Below, one piece after another: positions 42,760-52,077 of a stretch of 64,000 nucleotides of DNA. Made by a program: the position numbers and the translations under genes. This DNA is from Competibacter sp963695105 (GTDB taxonomy: Bacteria; Pseudomonadota; Gammaproteobacteria; Competibacterales; Competibacteraceae), in assembly GCA_963695105.1 (NCBI GenBank), contig CAVOGC010000054.1, positions 3,588 through 67,587 on the forward strand, in the 5' to 3' direction. The notes below the pieces were generated by a model. The model had not been told where the DNA came from and searched no databases. It saw only the letters and a list, made by a program, of their open reading frames with translations. Numbering within the stretch: the stretch's first letter is position 1; each line of letters opens with the position of its first letter.

Positions 42760-43587
42760 CTACTTGGCTCCCTTGTCGTGCTCGATCATGGCGTAGGCCG
42801 AGTGGTTGTGGATGGATTCGAAATTCTCCGACTCCACCGCATATGCCGCGACACGATCATCCTGATTCAGTTTGGCGGCAACATCGCGCACCATGTCCTC
42901 AACAAACTTGGGATTATCATAAGCCCGCTCGGTGACGTACTTCTCGTCCGGGCGCTTGAGCAATCCGTACAATTCGCAGGACGCTTCCTTTTCCACCAAG
43001 TCGATAATGTCCTCGATCCAGATAAAATCCTGGGCGCGCACGTTGACCGTCACATGCGAGCGCTGATTGTGCGCACCGTATTTGGAAATTTTCTTCGAGC
43101 AGGGGCAAAGGCTGGTTACCGGCACCACCACTTTGACGCTCATGGTCGGCTGACCATCACGGATCTCGCCGGTGAAAGTCACCTCGTAATCCATCAGGCT
43201 CCGCACCCCGGATACCGGCGCCGCCTTGTTGACAAAATACATGAAGGTCATCTCGATATGGCCGGCTTCCGCTTCCAAGCGCCCGGTCATCTCCGTCAGC
43301 ATGTCCTTGAAGGAGTCCACCGAAATCTCGCGGCCGGGCACGTTCAGAATCTCCACGAAACGCGACATGTGCGTGCCCTTGAAATTGTGGGGCAGGTTCA
43401 CGTACATGTTGAACATGGCGATGGTGTGTTGGTCGCCCCCGCTGCGATCGCGGACCCTGACCGGGTGGCGGATGTCCTTGATCCCCACCTTATTGATCGC
43501 CAATCGGCGGGTATCGGCGCTGCTCTGCACGTCGGGAATATGGATTACCGTCGGCATGGCCGCGGCATTCATTATCGATGGCTTCAT
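42760..43587 (-). CDS. folE2: GTP cyclohydrolase FolE2 (type IB)
   Basis: This enzyme converts GTP to 7,8-dihydroneopterin triphosphate, the first step of folate synthesis. It is of the FolE2/COG1469 type, which in studied members works with metals other than zinc. The 275-residue protein has the metal-binding Cys in VTSLCPCSKKISKYGAHNQR and the conserved GTHMSRFVE. ATG 43587 has GAGG six bases upstream. No type IA folE is in the window. Confidence 0.94.
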   Translation of the reverse strand: MKPSIMNAAAMPTVIHIPDVQSSADTRRLAINKVGIKDIRHPVRVRDRSGGDQHTIAMFNMYVNLPHNFKGTHMSRFVEILNVPGREISVDSFKDMLTEMTGRLEAEAGHIEMTFMYFVNKAAPVSGVRSLMDYEVTFTGEIRDGQPTMSVKVVVPVTSLCPCSKKISKYGAHNQRSHVTVNVRAQDFIWIEDIIDLVEKEASCELYGLLKRPDEKYVTERAYDNPKFVEDMVRDVAAKLNQDDRVAAYAVESENFESIHNHSAYAMIEHDKGAK

Positions 43588-43718
43588 GCAATCCTCTCGG
43601 CTACGCGCACTCGCGCGCATTTTTCAAGATCCCCGCTCCAACCAGCCCGCGGAATTTTTTAATGCCACTGGTTGGATGATCAAACTGGCGGTTAATTCCC
43701 GAGCATATTACTCGGCTA

Positions 43719-45605
43719 TCAAGCCAAGGATCGGGCGGGCCGCATTATGCCCCAACCCGTCAGTTGCCGGAGCACGCCCTCCACATCCAAACCGCACTCG
43801 GCCAGTAGTTCGCCACGCTCGCCCTGACCCACGAAACGATCCGGTAGCCCGACATTGTAAATCGGGACCTGGATGCCTCGCGCCGCCAGACATTCGTTCA
43901 CCGCGCTGCCCGCGCCGCCGGCCACCACATTCTCTTCCAAGGTCACCAGCCAGCGGTGTTCGGCGGCCAATCGCACCACGGCCGCTTCATCCAGCGGTTT
44001 GATAAAGCGCATGTTCACCACGGTGGCGTCCACCCGTTGGGCCACGGCCTCGGCCACCTCCACCATGCCGCCGAAGGCCAGCAACGCCAGATCCCGGCCG
44101 CGACGGCGGACGACGGCCTCCCCCAGCGGCAACGCCCGCATCTCCTCTCGCCGCACTTCCACGCCGGAGCCCTTGCCGCGCGGATAGCGCACCGCCGCCG
44201 GCTGGTTCAACTGGAATCCGGTATAGAGCATCTGCCAACACTCGTTCTCATCGGCCGGAGCCATCACCACCAGATTGGGAATGCAGCGCAGGTAGCTGTA
44301 ATCGAAGCTGCCGGCGTGGGTCGGCCCGTCGGGTCCCACCAGTCCGGCACGGTCGATGGCGAACAGCACCGGCAAATTTTGCAGGGCGACATCGTGAATC
44401 AATTGATCGTAAGCGCGCTGCAGAAACGTGGAATAAATCGCCACCACCGGCTTGAGCCCTTCGCAGGCCAAACCGGCCGCCAGCGTAACCGCGTGCTGTT
44501 CAGCGATCGCCACATCGAAATAACGATCCGGAAAGCGCTCCGCAAACTCCACCAGCCCGGACCCTTCCCGCATGGCCGGGGTAATGCCGATCAGGCGCTC
44601 GTCCCGCTCGGCCATGGCGCACAGCCATTCCCCAAACACCTGGGTATAGCTTGGCCCACCACTCGACTTGGCCGGCTTGAGCCCACACGCCGGATCGAAG
44701 GCGCCGACTCCGTGATAGCCGACCGGCTCATCCTCGGCCAGCGGATAACCCTTGCCTTTGCGGGTGACCACATGTAGCAATCGCGGTCCTTTAAGCGCAC
44801 GCAGGTTGCGCAGGGTCTGAACCAGCGTCGGCAAATCGTGGCCGTCCACCGGCCCGAAATAATTAAAGCCCAACTCCTCGAACAGGGTACCGGGAACAAA
44901 CATGCCTTTGACGTGCTCCTCGGCACGGCGCGCCACCTCCAGCATGGGCGGCACCCGACTCAGCATGCGTTTGCCACCTTCGCGGACGCTGGAAAAGAAC
45001 CGACCCGACAGCAGCTTGGTCAGATGGGCCGACAAGGCGCCGACATTGGGCGAAATCGACATTTCGTTATCGTTGAGCACCACCAATAGGTCGGGCTTCA
45101 GATGGCCGGCATGATTGAGCGCTTCGAACGCCATGCCGGCGGTCATGGCGCCATCGCCGATTACCGCCGCCACCTTGCGATCGCTGCCCGCCCGACCGGC
45201 GGCGATGGCCATGCCCAGCGCCGCGCTGAGCGAGGTACTGGAATGGCCGACGCCAAAGGTGTCGTAAGGGCTTTCGCAGCGCTTGGGAAAACCGGCGATA
45301 CCGTCTTTGCGCCGCAGGGTTTCCATCCGGGTCCGACGGCCGGTCAGAATTTTGTGCGGATAGGTCTGATGGCCCACATCCCAAACCAGCCGATCCTCGG
45401 GCGTGTCAAAAACGTAATGCAGGGCGATGGTCAGCTCCACGGTGCCCAGATTGGCGGCGAAATGCCCCCCGGTCCTGGCCACGGTCTGGATGAGAAACTC
45501 ACGCAGTTCGCGGGCCAGCTCCGGCAAGCACGCTTCGGGCAACTGCCGCAGGTCAAGCGGCGTATCGATCTGTTCCAGCAGCGGAAAAGCGGATCCGGTG
45601 GTCAT
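43719..45605 (-). CDS. dxs: 1-deoxy-D-xylulose-5-phosphate synthase Dxs
   Basis: This thiamine-diphosphate enzyme condenses pyruvate and glyceraldehyde-3-phosphate in the MEP isoprenoid pathway. From ATG 45605 it has 628 residues. Motifs are TGGHFAANLGTVELT, GVGHSSTSLSAALG, the ThDP motif GDGAMTAGMAFEALNHAG..LNDNE, and DRAGLVGPDGPTHAG in the pyrimidine domain. The frame opens upstream to 45680; ATG 45605 gives the usual MTT..PLLEQID N-terminus. Confidence 0.96.
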   Translation of the reverse strand: MTTGSAFPLLEQIDTPLDLRQLPEACLPELARELREFLIQTVARTGGHFAANLGTVELTIALHYVFDTPEDRLVWDVGHQTYPHKILTGRRTRMETLRRKDGIAGFPKRCESPYDTFGVGHSSTSLSAALGMAIAAGRAGSDRKVAAVIGDGAMTAGMAFEALNHAGHLKPDLLVVLNDNEMSISPNVGALSAHLTKLLSGRFFSSVREGGKRMLSRVPPMLEVARRAEEHVKGMFVPGTLFEELGFNYFGPVDGHDLPTLVQTLRNLRALKGPRLLHVVTRKGKGYPLAEDEPVGYHGVGAFDPACGLKPAKSSGGPSYTQVFGEWLCAMAERDERLIGITPAMREGSGLVEFAERFPDRYFDVAIAEQHAVTLAAGLACEGLKPVVAIYSTFLQRAYDQLIHDVALQNLPVLFAIDRAGLVGPDGPTHAGSFDYSYLRCIPNLVVMAPADENECWQMLYTGFQLNQPAAVRYPRGKGSGVEVRREEMRALPLGEAVVRRRGRDLALLAFGGMVEVAEAVAQRVDATVVNMRFIKPLDEAAVVRLAAEHRWLVTLEENVVAGGAGSAVNECLAARGIQVPIYNVGLPDRFVGQGERGELLAECGLDVEGVLRQLTGWGIMRPARSLA

Positions 45606-45685
45606 CGTGACAAAGTCCATGCCCATTGGTGATTTTACGTCAGGGATACGTCGGAGCGCTTCGGCCACCCAGCGCTGCAAGCCAG

Positions 45686-46582
45686 CTAATAGGCGCGCTC
45701 GACGATGAAAGCGGCGAGCCAGCGTAGAGGTTCGGCCTCTGATCCCAGGGGTTCGAGGCTGGCCAGCGCTTCCTGGTGCAGCGCGCGGGCATGCTCGCGG
45801 GCACCGTCCAGCCCCAGCAGTCCGGGGTAAGTGGGTTTGTTGAGTGCCCGGTCGGCCCCTTGGGCTTTACCGAGGGTAGCGGTATCTCCGACCACGTCGA
45901 GGATATCGTCGCGAATCTGGAAGGCCAGACCGATGCATTTGGCATAGCGATCCAACCGCTCCAGAACCGCCGGTTCGACTTCCGGTTGGCTGAACGCTCC
46001 GAGCAGCACGCTGGCGCGAATCAGTGCACCGGTCTTGTGAATGTGCATATTCTCCAATTCCGCCAGCGTCAGGTCATCCCGACCGACCGCCGCCAGATCG
46101 ATGGCCTGACCACCCACCAACCCACGAGAACCAGCGGCTTGCGCCAACAGGCCGAGCATCCGCATGCGGATGGCGAAATCGGGGGTCATGGCCGGATCCT
46201 GACTCAGAACCTGGAACGCCAGCGCCTGCAAGGCATCGCCGGCCAAGATCGCCAGCGCCTCGCCGAATGCCTTGTGGCAGGTCGGCCGGCCGTGGCGCAG
46301 TTCGTCGTTGTCCATCGCCGGCAAGTCGTCGTGGATTAGGGAATAGGCATGGATGAATTCCACCGCGCAAGCCGGACCGTCCAAAGACTCAAGCGCCGCG
46401 CCAACCGCCGTACCGGCCGAGTAAACCAGTACCGGCCGGATACGCTTGCCACCCCCCAGTACTGCGTAACGCATGGCTTGGTGCAGGTCGCCGGGGTGGA
46501 GATCGGCGGCTGGCAGCCGTCGGTCGAGTGCTTGGTCGGCGCGGCTCCGACAGTGCCTGATCCACTCCGTCGGCATGGCCAT
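45686..46582 (-). CDS. ispA: Farnesyl diphosphate synthase IspA
   Basis: IspA makes geranyl and farnesyl diphosphate. Its 298 residues have the first Asp-rich motif in LIHDDLPAMDNDELRHGR and the second in FQIRDDILDVVGD, plus GGKRIRP. ATG 46582 overlaps the xseB stop (TGATG). The xseB-ispA-dxs order is standard in Gammaproteobacteria. Confidence 0.96.
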   Translation of the reverse strand: MAMPTEWIRHCRSRADQALDRRLPAADLHPGDLHQAMRYAVLGGGKRIRPVLVYSAGTAVGAALESLDGPACAVEFIHAYSLIHDDLPAMDNDELRHGRPTCHKAFGEALAILAGDALQALAFQVLSQDPAMTPDFAIRMRMLGLLAQAAGSRGLVGGQAIDLAAVGRDDLTLAELENMHIHKTGALIRASVLLGAFSQPEVEPAVLERLDRYAKCIGLAFQIRDDILDVVGDTATLGKAQGADRALNKPTYPGLLGLDGAREHARALHQEALASLEPLGSEAEPLRWLAAFIVERAY

Positions 46583-46824
46583 CAAGCCGCCGTCTCGCCG
46601 AACGGCAGGATTTCCAGGCCACCGTGTTGCTCAAGCAACTGTTCCACCTTTTGTTCGGCCAGTTGCAGGGCGGTTTGGCAGGTTCGCACCAAGGCAACCC
46701 CCTGCTCGAATCGTTGCAAGGTTTCGTCGAGGCTCAGTTCACCCTGTTCGAGCTGCGCGACCACACTTTCCAGTTCGGTCAGCGCCGCTTCGAAAGCAAG
46801 AGGGGAATGTTTCTTGGCCGTCAT
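46582..46824 (-). CDS. xseB: Exodeoxyribonuclease VII small subunit XseB
   Basis: This 80-residue helical subunit of exonuclease VII has the family pattern FEAALTELESVVAQLEQGEL followed by LSLDETLQRFEQGVAL. ATG 46824 is preferred to an in-frame start nine codons upstream by family length. Confidence 0.93.
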   Translation of the reverse strand: MTAKKHSPLAFEAALTELESVVAQLEQGELSLDETLQRFEQGVALVRTCQTALQLAEQKVEQLLEQHGGLEILPFGETAA

Positions 46825-46987
46825 ACCTGCCCATCCGTTTTCGGTAAGCACTTACGTTACCTTGCGGCCGGCAAACGGTCAATTTCGTGCAAACCAAAAA
46901 CATGGAAAGGGCCGCTCCCTGGTCCTGCTCTCCTCCCCGGCGCCCGACCGCGAACTCCCTCGCTGGCCCGCAACCGGGCGGCGGCGC

Positions 46988-47476
46988 TCAAACCACCGGG
47001 TCGGCAATCTTGGGGAGAGCCGCCGGATCGGCGCCCTTGCCGGCGCGCGTCTTCCTGGCTTTGGCCTCTGCTTCCGGCACCCAGGTCAAATCCCGAATAT
47101 TCCGGTCCAGTAACTCCACCTGCCGGAATAAATCCTGGATATCATCTCGATTTGGCACGCCTAAGCGATGCAGGGCGCGCGCCACCCGCCCCTGGAAAAC
47201 TTCTTCCAGCTTGTTCCAGGTACCGGTCGCCCGGTCGCGGAGTTCTTCGACCTTGCCTCTCGCCACACCGATCCCATCTTCCACTTGCCCGGTTTTCCGC
47301 GCGGCGGTTTCCTTCATCCGCACGTCCACTCCCTGACCTTCCTGAACCAGAGCTTCGAACAGTCGCCCACCTTCCTGCTGGGTTCTGGCAAAGGCGCCAA
47401 GCCCCGCCAGCCAGATTTGGCGCGCGTAATCCCGGACATTGCCGGTCAGTTGATTTTCAAACAAGTTGGCTTTCAT
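46988..47476 (-). CDS. Phasin (PHA granule-associated protein, PhaF/PhaI type)
   Basis: This 162-residue amphipathic-helical protein resembles poly(hydroxyalkanoate) granule-associated phasins of the PhaI/PhaF family. Features are ARQIWLAGLGAFARTQQEGG near residues 18-37, a long helix, and RVARALHRLGVPNRDDIQDL. The C-terminus is Lys/Ala-rich but shorter than PhaF. It implies PHA storage. Single-gene unit. Confidence 0.88.
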   Translation of the reverse strand: MKANLFENQLTGNVRDYARQIWLAGLGAFARTQQEGGRLFEALVQEGQGVDVRMKETAARKTGQVEDGIGVARGKVEELRDRATGTWNKLEEVFQGRVARALHRLGVPNRDDIQDLFRQVELLDRNIRDLTWVPEAEAKARKTRAGKGADPAALPKIADPVV

Positions 47477-47669
47477 GACTATGGAACCCCTTTATACAAT
47501 CGTGCAAGGCCGGCTTGCATTCCTTCGATCTCTGCTCCGCATACACGCAGAAATCCCGGTCGCGAGCCGTCTGGTAATCTTATTGGGGAAGTTAGCAGAT
47601 AAAATTAGAGCACGCATACTAACCAGATGTCCGCGAAGGATAATCCGGCGGAGCCAGCGGCGAGCCGCC

Positions 47670-48074
47670 CTACTCGTTCCGCTGGGTAAAGCGGACGATG
47701 CGGCGGCGGTCCTGCTTGGTGGGACGGCCAATGGAATGGGGGGAACCGAATTGCAGCAGGCGTCGCTGCTCGCCGAGCGCTTCGCGGAGCTGGCGGCTCT
47801 CGGCACTCTCTTCGTACAACAGAATCGCTTCCTTGGCGGGGCCGCGCCGATCGCTGAGCGCCTTGACCATAACGATGTACTGATCAGGACCGCGCTGGAT
47901 ATACAGGATCTCCCCCACGCGCACGGCGTGAGCGGGTTTGATTCGCTGGCCGCCGGCATGAACCTTACCGCCGGCAACCGCTTCGGCCGCCAAAGTGCGT
48001 GTCTTGAAAAACCGAGCGGCCCACAGCCACTTATCGATCCGAATCCGGCTTTCGATATCGCCCGCGACCACCAT
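47670..48074 (-). CDS. hslR: Heat shock protein 15 (HslR), S4-domain RNA-binding protein
   Basis: HslR binds stalled 50S subunits with nascent chains. From ATG 48074 it has 134 residues. The S4 domain (IRIDKWLWAARFFKTRTLA) is followed by a basic C-terminal tail (GRPTKQDRRRIVRF). The frame is open upstream to 48140, overlapping minE. It lies 25 bases after minE and may be co-transcribed. Confidence 0.93.
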   Translation of the reverse strand: MVVAGDIESRIRIDKWLWAARFFKTRTLAAEAVAGGKVHAGGQRIKPAHAVRVGEILYIQRGPDQYIVMVKALSDRRGPAKEAILLYEESAESRQLREALGEQRRLLQFGSPHSIGRPTKQDRRRIVRFTQRNE

Positions 48075-48099
48075 CGACCCCACCTTGACCCAACAGCAA

Positions 48100-48387
48100 T
48101 CAGCTTCCGCCCTGACGCTGGCTGGGGCGCTGCTCTTCATCGGGCAGGGTGATGTTCAATTCCAGAATTTCGCAGTCTCCTTCACGATCCAGATGCACCT
48201 TGACTTGACTCTGATCGATCGGCACATACTTACGCACCACCTCCAGCAGCTCCTTTTTGAGCACCGGCAGGTAGTCGGGGCTGCTGCGGCGGTTACCCCG
48301 TTCGTGCGCGACGATGATCTGTAATCTTTCCTTGGCCAGCGCCGCCGATTTGCTGGGCGGCGAGCGAAAGTAATCAAAAATGCCCAT
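48100..48387 (-). CDS. minE: Cell division topological specificity factor MinE
   Basis: MinE activates MinD ATPase and restricts MinCD to the poles. Its 95 residues have the N-terminal amphipathic FDYFRS segment, the anti-MinCD region AKERLQIIVAHERG at about 18-31, and the topological specificity domain. It starts three bases after minD. Confidence 0.96.
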   Translation of the reverse strand: MGIFDYFRSPPSKSAALAKERLQIIVAHERGNRRSSPDYLPVLKKELLEVVRKYVPIDQSQVKVHLDREGDCEILELNITLPDEEQRPSQRQGGS

Positions 48388-48390
48388 GGC

Positions 48391-49203
48391 TTAGTTCCCG
48401 CCAAACAGACGCTTCAGAAACCCCTTCTTCTGGGTCACGAGAAACCGATGCGGCAGGTTTTTGCCCAGGAAGCGGTCGACCAGATCGCTATAGGCGGCAC
48501 CCGCATCGCTACCCTCCTCCAAAATCACGGGAACACCGGCGTTCGAGGATTGCAAAACGGTCGGCGATTCCGGAATCACACCCAACAACGAAATGCCCAG
48601 GATTTCGAGCACGTCATCCACGCCAAGCATATCGCCCCGATCAGCGCGCTCCGGCGCGTAGCGCGACAGCACCAAATGCTCCTTGACTGGTTCGTCGCCT
48701 TGTTCGGCCCGACGCGAGCGGCTGGCCAGAATGCCGAGGATGCGATCAGAATCGCGCACCGACGAAACCTCCGGATTGGTAACCACCAGCGCCTCGTCGG
48801 CGAAATACAGCGACATCAGCGCCCCTCGCTCGATGCCGGCGGGCGAGTCGCAGACGATGTAATCAAAGCTCTGCTTGAGTTCGTGCAGGATTTTCTCCAC
48901 GCCTTCCTTAGTGAGCGCCTCCTTGTCGCGGGTCTGCGAGGCCGGCAGGATATATAGATTTTCCACGCGCTTGTCGCGAATCAAGGCTTGATTGAGATTG
49001 GCCTCGTTGTTGATGACGTTGATGAAGTCATACACAACCCGGCGTTCGCAGCCCATGATCAAGTCCAAATTGCGCAATCCGACATCGAAATCGATGACGG
49101 CGGTCCGGTAGCCGCGCTGGGCCAGACCGGTGGCGAAACTGGCGCTGGTCGTGGTCTTGCCCACACCCCCCTTGCCGGAAGTCACAACGATAACGGTTGC
49201 CAA
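48391..49203 (-). CDS. minD: Septum-site-determining ATPase MinD
   Basis: MinD is a membrane-associated ParA-type ATPase that recruits MinC. Its 270 residues have the deviant Walker A GKGGVGKTT at about 10-18, DFDVGLRNLDLIMG, DSPAGIE, and the C-terminal amphipathic membrane-targeting helix (KKGFLKRLFGGN). It initiates at TTG 49203, preceded by AGGAA. Confidence 0.97.
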   Translation of the reverse strand: MATVIVVTSGKGGVGKTTTSASFATGLAQRGYRTAVIDFDVGLRNLDLIMGCERRVVYDFINVINNEANLNQALIRDKRVENLYILPASQTRDKEALTKEGVEKILHELKQSFDYIVCDSPAGIERGALMSLYFADEALVVTNPEVSSVRDSDRILGILASRSRRAEQGDEPVKEHLVLSRYAPERADRGDMLGVDDVLEILGISLLGVIPESPTVLQSSNAGVPVILEEGSDAGAAYSDLVDRFLGKNLPHRFLVTQKKGFLKRLFGGN

Positions 49204-49258
49204 GCTGCTGTTCCTACAAGTTGCGTTTTAAAAGTAATGAATTGAGTCCGACCCATTG

Positions 49259-49981
49259 TCAACGTAGCAGATGATCGATAATCAATCGATCATCCGCCAA
49301 ATGGATCTGGGCGGCCTTACCCCAATCATCCGCACCAATCTGCTCGCTGACCCGGTAGCGGCCAGCGATCGAGATCAATTCCGCTTCCAGTCCCTGGCAG
49401 AAGATTCGCGCCTCCAGGTCGCCTTTTACCCCCGCCTGCGCGCGCCCCCGCAGCAATCCGTAAACATGGACATGTCCGTCCGCCATGATCTCGGCGCCGG
49501 CGCTAACCGTCCCCAGAATGATCAAATCGCCATTTGGAGCATAGATTTGCTGGCCCGAACGCACCGGATGGCTAACGATCAGGCCGCGCGCCGACGCCGG
49601 CTCGGCCCGTTGCTCGGGTTTTTTAACGGGGCCGGCGGAGCGGCTTTCCGGCAGCAACGGCAATCCAGCCAATCGGGCGACTGCTTGCAGTTTGGGATTG
49701 CCGTTACGGATCCCCACCGGCACCATGCCGCACCCTTTTAACAGCTCGTACAGGGCAATGAAATCCACGCCATCCCTGGATTCATCCAGCCCTTCCAGAT
49801 CAATCACCACCGGAGTACTGTTGAAAAAACCGGGAGCCTGTTTGATTTTCTCTATCAAATGCCGCTCAATGGCGACTCGATCCAGTTTGAAGAGATACAG
49901 GACGGTCAGCGTGAACAGGCTACCCTTGAGTTCGAAGGGCGGCGGCTCTTCGCTGGTGAGAGGAGGAGATCGCAGCAGCAT
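49259..49981 (-). CDS. minC: Septum-site-determining inhibitor MinC
   Basis: MinC inhibits FtsZ assembly. Its 240 residues comprise the N-terminal domain (about 1-110; FELKGSLFTLTVLYL), a Pro/Ala-rich linker, and the C-terminal beta-helix (about 135-235; VRSGQQIYAPNGDLIILG, GLLRGRAQAGVKGD). First gene of minCDE. Confidence 0.95.
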   Translation of the reverse strand: MLLRSPPLTSEEPPPFELKGSLFTLTVLYLFKLDRVAIERHLIEKIKQAPGFFNSTPVVIDLEGLDESRDGVDFIALYELLKGCGMVPVGIRNGNPKLQAVARLAGLPLLPESRSAGPVKKPEQRAEPASARGLIVSHPVRSGQQIYAPNGDLIILGTVSAGAEIMADGHVHVYGLLRGRAQAGVKGDLEARIFCQGLEAELISIAGRYRVSEQIGADDWGKAAQIHLADDRLIIDHLLR

Positions 49982-50090
49982 GGCGGTTGAGGCACCTTGG
50001 GCTAAACGCGTGTGTAGGGCGTTATTCTACACATCAACCGCGTTACCGGCGAACACGCATCCGGCCCCCCGCCCGGCCGTCGTTGGTGGC

Positions 50091-50570
50091 TCAATGATCG
50101 TGACCGTGTGGATGAACATGCCCGTGGGATAATTCCTGCTCGGTCGCGTCTCGCACTTCCAGCACCTCCACCTCGAAATTCAGATTTTTGCCGGCCATCG
50201 GGTGGTTGGCGTCCAGGACCACGCCCTGTTCGTTCACCGCCAACACCGTGAAATTCATTAGGCCGTCGGGGCTTTCGCCCTGGACTTGCATACCGGCTTG
50301 AATGGTCTCGTTCGGGGGAAACTGCTCGCGCGGCACCTCGAACACGGCTTGCGGGTTGTATTCACCGTAGCCCTCGGCGGGCGCCACCTGGACAGAGGAA
50401 CTGAAACCGGCCCCATTGCCCTCCAGCGCCGCCTCCAAGCCCCGGATGATATTACCGTGGCCGTGCAGGTAAGTAAGCGGCTCGCGCCCGCGACTGGAGT
50501 CGAGAGCCACGCCCCCATCATCAGTCAAAGTGTAATGCAGCGATACGACCTTGTCTTTTTCTGCCTTCAT
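50091..50570 (-). CDS. slyD: FKBP-type peptidyl-prolyl isomerase SlyD
   Basis: SlyD is a cytosolic prolyl isomerase and chaperone. Its 159 residues have the FKBP domain with insert-in-flap (HGHGNIIRGLEAALEG, ANHPMAGKNLNFEVEV). The short C-terminal His-rich tail (HGHVHPHGHDH) may bind nickel. AGGAG lies seven bases before ATG 50570. Confidence 0.95.
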   Translation of the reverse strand: MKAEKDKVVSLHYTLTDDGGVALDSSRGREPLTYLHGHGNIIRGLEAALEGNGAGFSSSVQVAPAEGYGEYNPQAVFEVPREQFPPNETIQAGMQVQGESPDGLMNFTVLAVNEQGVVLDANHPMAGKNLNFEVEVLEVRDATEQELSHGHVHPHGHDH

Positions 50571-50739
50571 GAGCACTCCTGTCAGGTTGAAACAAAATTG
50601 TACTATAGATCACGCTTGATGTTTTCGCCGTCCTAAACCCGGCCATCCGGTTATGCCAACATGCTGCCGCCGCTCGACCTCCCGCCAAACACAACCTAGC
50701 CTCTATACTTTAGCCATCTTTAGCTTAGGGGAAACTGCC

Positions 50740-51288
50740 GTGACGCCCATCTCGCCATGCACCCACCGGGCTTTCCTTGCGCTGCTACTGTCCGGATTAT
50801 TCTGGCTGGGAGGCTGCGCGACGCCATCGGCGTCGTCAGGCGTCGCCGATGGCGTCGCGCACACCGCCGCGCGCCAGCGCATTCTCGGCACCGCCGAACG
50901 GCTGATCGGCACACCCTACGTGTTGGGCGGCGAATCGCCCGGCGGGGTGGATTGCAGCGGCCTGGTGCAGTACGCCTATTTGCAGGCCGGCATCCGAGTG
51001 CCGCGCACGGCGATGGAACAGTTTCGGTCGGGACGACCGCAACGCAGGGTCCTGCCCGGCGATCTGCTGTTTTTCCGTACCGGTAACAACGGCATGGTTT
51101 CACATGTCGGGATCTACGCCGGCAAGGGACAAATGATCCATGCCTCCTCCGGCAGCGGCCAAGTCCGTAAAGTCAGCCTGAAGCGGCGCTACTGGCAACA
51201 ACGGCTGGTCGGAGGCGCGACGTTCCTCGGCGGCACGGCGCCGCTGGTCGGACACGCCGCGCCGACCGGCGCCGGCCCTTCCGGCTAA
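50740..51288 (+). CDS. NlpC/P60 family lipoprotein endopeptidase
   Basis: This probable peptidoglycan endopeptidase is anchored by a lipoprotein signal (lipobox LGGC at about 22-25). The NlpC/P60 domain has catalytic Cys in GVDCSGLVQYAY and His in VSHVGIYAGKGQMIHASS. The GTG at 50740 follows GGGGA at good spacing; the frame is open upstream to 50653. It ends with a four-base tail-to-tail overlap with the next gene. Confidence 0.92.
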   Translation: MTPISPCTHRAFLALLLSGLFWLGGCATPSASSGVADGVAHTAARQRILGTAERLIGTPYVLGGESPGGVDCSGLVQYAYLQAGIRVPRTAMEQFRSGRPQRRVLPGDLLFFRTGNNGMVSHVGIYAGKGQMIHASSGSGQVRKVSLKRRYWQQRLVGGATFLGGTAPLVGHAAPTGAGPSG

Positions 51289-52064
51289 TGCTCGAACATG
51301 GCCACCGGGTCGCCAGCGGCAAAGATCGCCAACGTGCCCGGATTCATGATCGTCCACGGCTCGTTGTCGGTCAGCGGCCGGGTCGCCACCACGGTCACGA
51401 CATCGTCAGGCGTGGTTTCCGCCTGAAAATCCACCATCATGTCGGCGTCCATCAACCGAGCCTTGCCAAATGGCGCCCGCCGAGTCAGCCACGACAGTTG
51501 CGTACTGCAATGGGCATACAGGTAATGGGCGTCGCTGAGCAGGAAATTGCACACTCCGCGCGGGTTCAATTCCCGCGCCAAGGCGTGGACGTGGCGCCAC
51601 AGCACTGCTGGCCGACGCGGCGGTTGGGGAAACCGGGCACGAATGCGGTCCAACAACCAGCAGAAGGCATGCTCGCTGTCGGTGCCGCCGATGGGGCGGT
51701 AAAAATGCAGTGGCAATCGCTTTACTCCCCGCAACTGACCATTGTGGGCAAACACCCAATGCCGGCCCCACAACTCGCGGCCGAACGGATGGGTGTTCTC
51801 CAGGCAGACCCGGCCGCGGTTGGCGCGGCGGATGTGACTGACCACGATCCGGCTCTTGATGGCGTAGCGCTGCACCAAACGGGCGATTTCCGATTCGGCG
51901 CTGGGATGGGGATCGTGAAAGGCGCGACAACCACGTCCCTCGTAAAAGGCGATGCCCCACCCGTCCCGATGGGGTCCGGTCCTGCCGCCACGCTGCATCA
52001 GACCGGTAAAGCTAAAACAGATATCGGTGGGCACATTGGCGCTCATCCCGAGCAATTCGCACAT
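51285..52064 (-). CDS. Class II glutamine amidotransferase (YafJ-like)
   Basis: This 259-residue protein starts MCELLGMSAN, so Cys2 becomes the N-terminal nucleophile of the class II amidotransferase fold. SHIRRANRG, FAHNGQLRGVKRL and GGTDSEHAF are the glutamine-binding motifs. The acceptor substrate is unknown. An AGGGGATGGGAG stretch precedes ATG 52064. Confidence 0.92.
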   Translation of the reverse strand: MCELLGMSANVPTDICFSFTGLMQRGGRTGPHRDGWGIAFYEGRGCRAFHDPHPSAESEIARLVQRYAIKSRIVVSHIRRANRGRVCLENTHPFGRELWGRHWVFAHNGQLRGVKRLPLHFYRPIGGTDSEHAFCWLLDRIRARFPQPPRRPAVLWRHVHALARELNPRGVCNFLLSDAHYLYAHCSTQLSWLTRRAPFGKARLMDADMMVDFQAETTPDDVVTVVATRPLTDNEPWTIMNPGTLAIFAAGDPVAMFEH

Positions 52065-52077
52065 CTCCCATCCCCTT

